Shown here: positions 1-4,803 of the stretch, piece after piece | Layout of the letters: each line of letters opens with the position of its first letter | Numbering within the stretch: the stretch's first letter is position 1 | Notes under the pieces: model-generated | What the model saw: the letters and a program-made list of their open reading frames with translations, nothing else | Database searches by the model: none | Told to the model about the DNA's origin: nothing | Translations under genes and position numbers: made by a program | Assembly (NCBI GenBank): GCA_026991065.1 | Contig: JALXCG010000264.1 | Span: 1-6,847 of the forward strand | Direction: 5' to 3' | DNA length: 6,847 nucleotides | Origin: JALXCG01 sp026991065 [NCBI: Gemmatimonadota bacterium] | GTDB lineage: Bacteria > GCA-2686955

Positions 1-1026
1 CGGCAGCAGGGGGCGGGCGCCGCCCCCGGGCGTGGCGGGAGAGAGGCCGGCGCGGGCTTCGACGGCCGCCCGCACCAGGGTGTGGCAGACCACCATCGCC
101 GAGGCGACCTGCCCCGGCAGGCCCCAGATCGGCAGATCACCGGCACGGGCCAGCAAGGTGGGCTTTCCGGGGCGGATGGCGACGCCATGGAAGAGCACCT
201 CGGCGCCCGGCAGCGCGGCGATCACCTCCAGCGTAAGGTCGCGGGTGCCGACCGAGGAGCCACCGGAGAGCAGGAGCAGGTCCGCGTCGCGCAGCGCATT
301 CAGGCAGGCGTCGCGGAGTGCCGCCAGGTCATCGGCGACAATGCCGAGTTGCCGCGGCAACGCGCCCATCGACCGGAGCAGCGCGGCCAGGGTGTGACTG
401 TTGACATCGCGGATCTGACCCGGGCCGGGGGTCGCGCCGGCCGGGATCACCTCGTCGCCGGTGGCGAGGATGGAGACCCGCGGCTGCTTGAAGACCGGTA
501 TTCGGGTGAAGCCGGCGGCCGCCAGCAGGCCGACCTCTTGCGGGCGGATGCGGTGACCCCGATGGACGATCGGGGTGCCGGCGGCGCACTCCTCGTCGGC
601 CTCGATCACGAAGTTCCCCGGGGCAACCGGGCGGATCACCTCGATCCGGGCGGCGCCGAGCGCCAGCGTGTGCTCCACCATGACCACCGCGTCGGCGTCC
701 GCGGGCAGCATCCCGCCGGTGGGGATCCGCACCGCCTGCCCCAAACCCAGGGGCATGGTCGCCGCGCTGCCGATCTGCACCTCACCGACCACTTCGAGCA
801 GAGCGGGCGAGCTTTCGGAGGCGCCGAAGGTGGAGGCTGCCAGCACCGCGAAGCCGTCCATCGTGGAGCGGCGGAAGCCGGGGAGGTCGGCGGGGTTGAT
901 CAAGTCATGCGCGACGATGCGCCCACTTGCTTCGCTGAGCGCTACCTCCTCCTGTCCGACCGCTGGGAAAGCGCGTGCCGCCGCTTGGGCGGACGCCAAG
1001 GGCAAAGCCTGGAAGAACTCATTCAC
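1..1026 (-). CDS. moeA: Molybdopterin molybdotransferase MoeA, C-terminus cut by window edge
   Basis: MoeA inserts molybdate into adenylylated molybdopterin, the last step of molybdenum cofactor synthesis, in the cytoplasm. 342 residues are visible; the family is usually about 400, so the small C-terminal domain IV is missing beyond base 1. Motifs in order: STMDGFAV (residues 54-61, the family MDGYAV signature), IPTGGMLPADADAVVM (101-116), ATGDEVI (188-194), GQIRDVN (203-209), LLLSGGSSVGTRD (251-263, the MoCF-fold loop) and GVAIRPGKPT (281-290). The usual GLPGNPVS loop reads GLPGQVAS (302-309), so this may be a divergent paralogue. The start is GTG at 1026. An in-frame TGA at 1072-1074, the stop of the upstream gene, leaves no ATG further upstream. 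A GAGAGG lies 12 nt before the GTG. It follows the hotdog gene by 45 bases in the same direction, a probable operon. The family call is firm; the exact paralogue is not. Confidence 0.93.
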   Translation of the reverse strand, partial: MNEFFQALPLASAQAAARAFPAVGQEEVALSEASGRIVAHDLINPADLPGFRRSTMDGFAVLAASTFGASESSPALLEVVGEVQIGSAATMPLGLGQAVRIPTGGMLPADADAVVMVEHTLALGAARIEVIRPVAPGNFVIEADEECAAGTPIVHRGHRIRPQEVGLLAAAGFTRIPVFKQPRVSILATGDEVIPAGATPGPGQIRDVNSHTLAALLRSMGALPRQLGIVADDLAALRDACLNALRDADLLLLSGGSSVGTRDLTLEVIAALPGAEVLFHGVAIRPGKPTLLARAGDLPIWGLPGQVASAMVVCHTLVRAAVEARAGLSPATPGGGARPLLP

Positions 1027-1071
1027 GGTCCGCCGCCGCCTCTCGCTTGGTACGCCTGGCTTCGCCGCCGG

Positions 1072-2043
1072 TCAGGAAGTGGTTGCAAAGAGGGCCGCCA
1101 GCCCTTTGAAGTCGATGCGACCGGTCTTTGCGCCGACCGCGTTGGAACACTCCACCACGGCATGGTCGGGCGTCTGCATCTGGACCTGGAGGGTCAGCGT
1201 ATCTCCCGGAACCATGGGTGTTTCCAGGCGCAGATCGATGTCGATCGGCGCGTCGCCGCGGGGTGCCGTGAGCGGTACCCGGTGGAGAATGCAGAGGGCT
1301 TGCCAGGCGCTTTCGACCTGGACCGTGCCGGGAAGCACCGCGCGTTCGGGAAAGTGACCCTGGAAAAGCGGCAGCCCGGCGGAGATCCGCCGCCCGGCCA
1401 CGATCCGCTTGCCTTCCTCCCACTCGCCGATCATGTCCAGATGAACGGCGCGGGCGTCGGTAAGCTGCAGGAATGACTGAATGGCGCGGAAGTCATGGCG
1501 GATTTCGCTGCGCCGCCAGGGATCCTGCTTGAGAGGAGGAACATGAACATCGACCGCGAATACATCGCTGACGTTGAGGTCGAGCATGATCCAGGTCACC
1601 CGCATCGAGATCAGCAACTCCTCGGCGGTGCGCAGGCGTGACTCGCTGATGCCCCACTGGGGATTGCCGCGCAATCCCTTGCCGTGTATGTCGACCCGGT
1701 CGCCGGCCACTGGGAGGCCAGCGCACCGGGCGCGCAGCTTCTTGACGATGAAAGCGTGTTTGCGATCCAGACCGAGCGCGCGCCCGAGCAGCAACCCCTG
1801 CAGTGCGGTTTCCAGCGCTAAACCCAGCGGCAGAACCCGCTCTCCGTTCGGCATGTCCACCAGGCGCTCATCGGCTCCGGAAAAGGTCGTGACCGCATGG
1901 GACATCTTGTCCATGAGATAGTCGAGCACCGCATCGACGAAGGCATAGGGTGCCCCCTGCGGCAGACGTTCCATAAGGTCGTTGTAATTGATTGCTTTCT
2001 TGGCCATTCGCGGCGCATCCAGGATCGGGGGGGAAGCGGACAT
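1072..2043 (-). CDS. Double-hotdog FabZ/FabA-like 3-hydroxyacyl thioester dehydratase
   Basis: A 323-residue protein built as two tandem hotdog domains. Known relatives (FabZ, FabA and PfaC-type fused dehydratases) remove water from 3-hydroxyacyl-ACP in fatty acid or polyketide-like synthesis. The C-terminal half, about residues 185-323, is clearly FabZ-like: a GKRIVAGRRI strand, then FQGHFPERAVLPG (228-239) with catalytic His230, then VESAWQ with Glu244 on the central helix. The N-terminal half, about 15-160, shows PYAFVDAVLDY and LPLGLALETALQ with Glu78, but the His-Phe-Pro turn is replaced by MPNGERV. One composite active site is therefore likely. The start is uncertain. ATG at 2043 has only a weak GCGAG six bases upstream; ATG at 2007 would drop 12 residues before the domain. 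The frame stays open up to 2253, but those residues look non-conserved. It probably forms a transcript with moeA. The substrate cannot be told, and no acyl carrier protein or ketosynthase lies nearby. Confidence 0.82.
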   Translation of the reverse strand: MSASPPILDAPRMAKKAINYNDLMERLPQGAPYAFVDAVLDYLMDKMSHAVTTFSGADERLVDMPNGERVLPLGLALETALQGLLLGRALGLDRKHAFIVKKLRARCAGLPVAGDRVDIHGKGLRGNPQWGISESRLRTAEELLISMRVTWIMLDLNVSDVFAVDVHVPPLKQDPWRRSEIRHDFRAIQSFLQLTDARAVHLDMIGEWEEGKRIVAGRRISAGLPLFQGHFPERAVLPGTVQVESAWQALCILHRVPLTAPRGDAPIDIDLRLETPMVPGDTLTLQVQMQTPDHAVVECSNAVGAKTGRIDFKGLAALFATTS

Positions 2044-2297
2044 AGGAATCTCGCAGCTTATCAGAGGACGTCGTGGGGGCACAGAGCAACTCTTATCAAA
2101 GCAGCAACCTACCCTTCCCTGTGGCACTCCCGGTGCGAAGTCATCGCTGATTGCGTTGGTCCCGATTGACCCGGAATCTGGTGATTGCGCAGTTCCGCCG
2201 CGCCCTACGCCAGACGCCGCTCCAAGCACGAACGGCGCGCTCAGACCCGACACTTCGCGATGGAGGCTTACGAGAATGGCAGGCTAAACCTCATAAG

Positions 2298-2303
2298 TAT
2301 AAT
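2298..2303 (+). promoter_or_regulatory. Candidate -10 box (TATAAT)
   Basis: A perfect TATAAT match lies in the divergent intergenic region. No good -35 hexamer sits 16-18 bases upstream, and it is about 205 bases before the beta-helix start. The overlapping minus-strand reading gives TATACT, so it could serve the dehydratase instead. A chance match is possible. Confidence 0.2.
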
Positions 2304-2328
2304 CGCGATCACGATTGCTGTGGGGGAG

Positions 2329-2346
2329 AAGTTGGAGTTGAAGTTG
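2329..2346 (+). repeat. Three tandem hexamers, RAGTTG
   Basis: The sequence reads AAGTTG, GAGTTG, AAGTTG head to tail, about 165 bases upstream of the beta-helix start. Direct repeats spaced at six bases can be binding sites, but three short imperfect units may be chance. Confidence 0.35.
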
Positions 2347-2497
2347 GTTCCACGGTGCCTTTACTACTGCTGATTGCGGCGTTATCCTTTGCTGGCGCAT
2401 GATCGCAGTTCGGGCGGTGTTGACGACCGCGTTGCGGTTGAGAAGCTGGGGTTGGTTTGCTCTTGGGTAAGCCCCCTCGTATCAGCAATTCTAGATT

Positions 2498-2501
2498 GGA
2501 G
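2498..2501 (+). promoter_or_regulatory. Ribosome binding site fixing the beta-helix start
   Basis: GGAG lies seven bases before ATG 2509. It supports that start over the in-frame upstream codon at 2374, which would place 45 residues of unrelated sequence before the signal peptide. Confidence 0.7.
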
Positions 2502-2508
2502 CGTAAGG

Positions 2509-3771
2509 ATGAAGCGAAGTGTATGGGCGCTTGCGGGGATGGTGATGATTTTTTCAGCTTCCAGTACCGTAGCGCGTGAGATTCGCATCCCGGATGATTA
2601 CCCGACGATTCAGGAGGGGCTGGATCGAGCCGAACCGGGTGACGTCGTCCAGGTGGCGGCGGGTGAGTATGCCGAGAACGTTGTAATCACCACCAGCGAG
2701 ATCGCTCTCCAGGGCGGATTCAATCCGGAGACCTGGGAGCGGTCGCCAGCGGAGTTCCCGTCCTACATTGATGGGAACGGCGATTGGAATGCCGTGCTTG
2801 TGGAAGGGGCTCACAGTGTGGAAGTGAGCGGATTCGATATCTCCCATGCCAAGCAATTGCTCAAATGTGCTGGCAGCCATGAGATTCGTTTTCTCGAAAA
2901 CGTTCTGCATGACAGCGTGCGCCAGTATAATGGCTACACGCATGCCCTGGTAGTGGCTGACGAATCGAGCAACGTTGTGATGAGCAGAAATCAAGTCTAC
3001 GACATTGTCTCTGCCTATAACAGCGAAGGGGTGTGGATCACCAACTCCGACGATGTGTTTGTAATGAACAACACGCTGCACAATGTTGGACGGGACGGCG
3101 TGTTTGCCAGGTATTGCTCCGGCATATCTGTTCGCAACAACATATTCTCTGATATTGGAGAATCCGGAATCCAAATGGTTGCGAGTTCGGACGCCAGTGG
3201 CGCCTACAACTGCTTTTATGGAGTCAGGTTGCGTTACGAAGGGATCGCTCCCGGACCAGGCGACATTGCAGCCAACCCGAGTTTTGTGAACGCAGGGGAG
3301 AAGGATTTTCACCTCCGGGAGGATTCTCCCTGTATTGATGCCGGAGATCCGGACATGAAGGATCCTGACTCCACCCGGCTGGATATGGGCGCGCTCTATT
3401 TTGATCAGGGGATGCCGGCGGTCCAGGTGGAGTTTGTGCCTGAAAGCGATGTTGCCTATGTTGGCGAAAGCTTCGGGGTTGACGCGCTGATTGTGAACGG
3501 CTCCGATGAGCCACTGGCCGCGGATTCCTGGGTTGATCTCTATTTGCCGACAGGGGAACTCTACGCGAGCCGGCCATTCCATGATCCGTGGCGGATCATG
3601 CTCGAACCAGGCTTTGCATTCGAGGAGCATTTCGACTTTGACGTTCCAGGCGACACTCCGCTGGGCGGCTATTATTCTGCGGTGCTGCGCGTGGGGACAT
3701 TTCCGGATGATGTGATCGCGGAATCCGGATTCGAGTTTGTCGTGAGCCTCAACGGGCGGCCAGAGTTCTAG
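2509..3771 (+). CDS. Exported right-handed parallel beta-helix protein
   Basis: A 420-residue protein predicted to be exported. The N-terminus MKRSVWALAGMVMIFSASSTVA is a basic start plus hydrophobic core, with cleavage likely after Ala22. Then IPDDYPTIQEGLDRAEPGD (27-45) and VVQVAAGEYAENVVI match the opening of NosD/pectate-lyase-like or DUF1565 helices, in which each turn stacks beta strands. Residues 100-235 hold repeated turns with Asn-rich corners (VVMSRNQVYD, VFVMNNTLHN, ISVRNNIFSD). DFHLREDSPCIDAGDPD (266-282) and LDMGALYF close the helix, a common signature in such secreted proteins. Residues 303-415 look like a separate beta-rich, Ig-like or CARDB-like domain. No sorting tail or lipobox is seen. 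Catalytic residues cannot be assigned, so a polysaccharide-binding or polysaccharide-cleaving role is only a family expectation. The next gene on this strand begins 274 bases later. Confidence 0.85.
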   Translation: MKRSVWALAGMVMIFSASSTVAREIRIPDDYPTIQEGLDRAEPGDVVQVAAGEYAENVVITTSEIALQGGFNPETWERSPAEFPSYIDGNGDWNAVLVEGAHSVEVSGFDISHAKQLLKCAGSHEIRFLENVLHDSVRQYNGYTHALVVADESSNVVMSRNQVYDIVSAYNSEGVWITNSDDVFVMNNTLHNVGRDGVFARYCSGISVRNNIFSDIGESGIQMVASSDASGAYNCFYGVRLRYEGIAPGPGDIAANPSFVNAGEKDFHLREDSPCIDAGDPDMKDPDSTRLDMGALYFDQGMPAVQVEFVPESDVAYVGESFGVDALIVNGSDEPLAADSWVDLYLPTGELYASRPFHDPWRIMLEPGFAFEEHFDFDVPGDTPLGGYYSAVLRVGTFPDDVIAESGFEFVVSLNGRPEF

Positions 3772-3940
3772 GAGCCCGCCGCGGATTGTCTTTTCGTCGT
3801 CCCGCACTCGTCTCTGTTTCGGTCTTTGCGTTGCCAAATCCTTAGATAGGCAGCCAGCCTTCCCGCGGACTCAGTACCCTGATCTCGAAACAGGCCCGAA
3901 TACGGGGCTCGAAATCCAGTGCGCGACGGGCTCGCAGCGC

Positions 3941-3958
3941 CGATCCGAACGTGGATCG
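3941..3958 (+). other. Small inverted repeat, 6-bp stem and 6-base loop
   Basis: CGATCC at 3941-3946 pairs with GGATCG at 3953-3958 around the loop GAACGT. It lies directly before the larger hairpin, in the leader between the beta-helix and methyltransferase genes. Alone it is weak; its interest comes from sitting in tandem with the next stem-loop. Confidence 0.4.
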
Positions 3959-3960
3959 CC

Positions 3961-4017
3961 CGCAGGGAGAACGCTGATGCGCCAAGTTGCATCGCTTCTC
4001 CCTGCGTCTTGTTTGTT
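3961..4017 (+). terminator. Strong stem-loop with T-rich tail: terminator or leader attenuator
   Basis: CGCAGGGAGAA (3961-3971) is the exact reverse complement of TTCTCCCTGCG (3996-4006). Inside, GATGC (3976-3980) pairs with GCATC (3989-3993) around an 8-base loop, after an asymmetric internal loop. The 3' arm is followed by TCTTGTTTGTTG, T-rich but interrupted. The tail is on the plus-strand side only. It sits about 190 bases after the beta-helix stop and 40 bases before the methyltransferase start. That leaves little room for a promoter downstream, so it may work as an attenuator in the methyltransferase leader rather than as a plain gene-end terminator. Confidence 0.55.
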
Positions 4018-4045
4018 GCACTGAACCCACGAAAAGAGAGATTTG

Positions 4046-4768
4046 GTGATACTCAAATACCTTTATGGGTTGGATTCCTTGGAGCGCCACCGCGGTGTTG
4101 CACAACTCATCCGCGAGGTCGATCCTCCAATCGTGGATCTGCTGGATGTCGGCGGTGAGGCATCGATCCGGTGCAATCATTTGGGACGCTTCCTGCGTGG
4201 ACCATCGATCGTTACGGCCAATGTCGGGCGGCAATCCGACGTGACCTATGAGGGAACGAAACTGCCGTTTCCCGATGATGCTTTTGATGGTGTCGTCTCT
4301 TTGGACACCGCGGAACATGTACCCCGAGAGGCGCGTGCTTCCTGGATTGGCGAGTTTTTTCGCGTGGCGCGAAGGCAGGTTGTGATCTGCGCGCCCTTGG
4401 CGACTGACTACCAGGTGCGGGCAGAGCGGGAGTTGAATGATCTGCACATCGATCTTTTCGGCTGTGCCCACCACTACTTGGCTGAGCACATTGCCTGCAC
4501 ATTGCCCACTGTCGATGAACTGTTGAGTTGGGCGGACGGGCGCCCCTGCAAGCTGGTTTTTGATGGCGATGCCCGAGTGTTTGCCCGCCACTTGGCCACC
4601 CTCTTCCGGTTGGTCCGTTACGGTGGAGTGTTTGGACGACCGGCCAAGATCTTGCATCAGTTCTATACCCTGAGTTCTCTGCGTCCACTTGATCTGCGTT
4701 CTGAACCCGGGCCCTGGACGCGGCGGGCCTATCTGTCCGTCGATGTGAGCGGGGACCGGACGCGGTAG
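4046..4768 (+). CDS. Class I SAM-dependent methyltransferase (Methyltransf_11-like)
   Basis: A 240-residue soluble protein with a Rossmann-type methyltransferase core. Such enzymes transfer a methyl group from S-adenosylmethionine; the acceptor is unknown. LLDVGGE (residues 32-38) is motif I in a shortened form of DxGxG. IVTANV (55-60) is the second strand and lacks the usual acidic ribose-binding residue at its end. LPFPDDAFDGVVSLDTAEHV (73-92) is the characteristic strand-four region, and FFRVARRQVVICAP (104-117) is the next helix and strand. HHYLAEHIACTLPTVDELL (142-160) resembles the segment seen in methyltransferases found among surface-polysaccharide genes. GTG 4046 was chosen because AGAGAG lies five bases upstream; TTG 4043 is two bases from it, and a TGA at 4022 closes the frame. 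It is preceded by a strong stem-loop and converges on the next gene with a 31-base gap. Pairing with the beta-helix gene is by position only. Confidence 0.85.
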   Translation: MILKYLYGLDSLERHRGVAQLIREVDPPIVDLLDVGGEASIRCNHLGRFLRGPSIVTANVGRQSDVTYEGTKLPFPDDAFDGVVSLDTAEHVPREARASWIGEFFRVARRQVVICAPLATDYQVRAERELNDLHIDLFGCAHHYLAEHIACTLPTVDELLSWADGRPCKLVFDGDARVFARHLATLFRLVRYGGVFGRPAKILHQFYTLSSLRPLDLRSEPGPWTRRAYLSVDVSGDRTR

Positions 4769-4791
4769 CCTCTTAGGTTCACTGACGATGA

Positions 4792-4803
4792 ATGACATGT
4801 CAT
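4792..4803. repeat. 12-base perfect palindrome between convergent genes
   Basis: ATGACATGTCAT is its own reverse complement. It lies in the 31-base gap between the methyltransferase stop and the helical gene, overlapping the latter's stop codon. It has no loop and no T tract, so it is not a standard terminator. Confidence 0.4.

Larger units (their letters stand above)
2044..2508. other. Divergent intergenic region, 465 bases
   Basis: This stretch separates the minus-strand dehydratase gene from the plus-strand beta-helix gene, so it should hold promoters for both. Short open frames cross it (2151-2402 and 2185-2373 on plus, and the 5' extension of the hotdog frame on minus). None has a recognisable domain or a convincing ribosome site. 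It contains a perfect TATAAT at 2298-2303, three tandem hexamers at 2329-2346, and two TGATAAG copies on the minus strand near 2058 and 2095. No RNA gene or riboswitch was recognised by eye. Confidence 0.6.

Noticed and set aside
82-1476. Long plus-strand open frame of 464 residues
   Set aside because: It is antisense to moeA and the end of the dehydratase, which both carry clear family motifs. Its own translation is low-complexity, Arg/Gly/Asp-rich and has no domain; high GC lengthens such frames.
2044-2253. Upstream extension of the dehydratase frame by 70 residues
   Set aside because: The added residues do not look like hotdog sequence, a signal peptide or any domain, and the Met at 2043 or 2007 fits the domain start better.
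2151-2402. Small plus-strand frame ending in a hydrophobic stretch (VPLLLLIAALSFAGA)
   Set aside because: The tail recalls a membrane or sorting segment, but no basic residues follow, the rest is unlike a protein, and no ribosome site is visible.
2420-2425. TTGACG as a -35 element for the beta-helix gene
   Set aside because: At 16-18 bases downstream there is no AT-rich hexamer resembling a -10 box.
3580-3600. 9-bp perfect inverted repeat with a 3-base loop inside the beta-helix gene
   Set aside because: It lies well within coding sequence (His-Asp-Pro-Trp-Arg-Ile-Met), with no T tract and no gene boundary nearby. It is most simply explained by codon choice.
2554-3837. Minus-strand open frame of 427 residues opposite the beta-helix gene
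   Set aside because: The plus strand has a signal peptide, a ribosome site and beta-helix signatures. The antisense translation shows no recognisable fold pattern.
4088-4097. 10-base palindrome CACCGCGGTG near the methyltransferase start
   Set aside because: It is inside the coding region and short enough to be expected by chance in GC-rich DNA.
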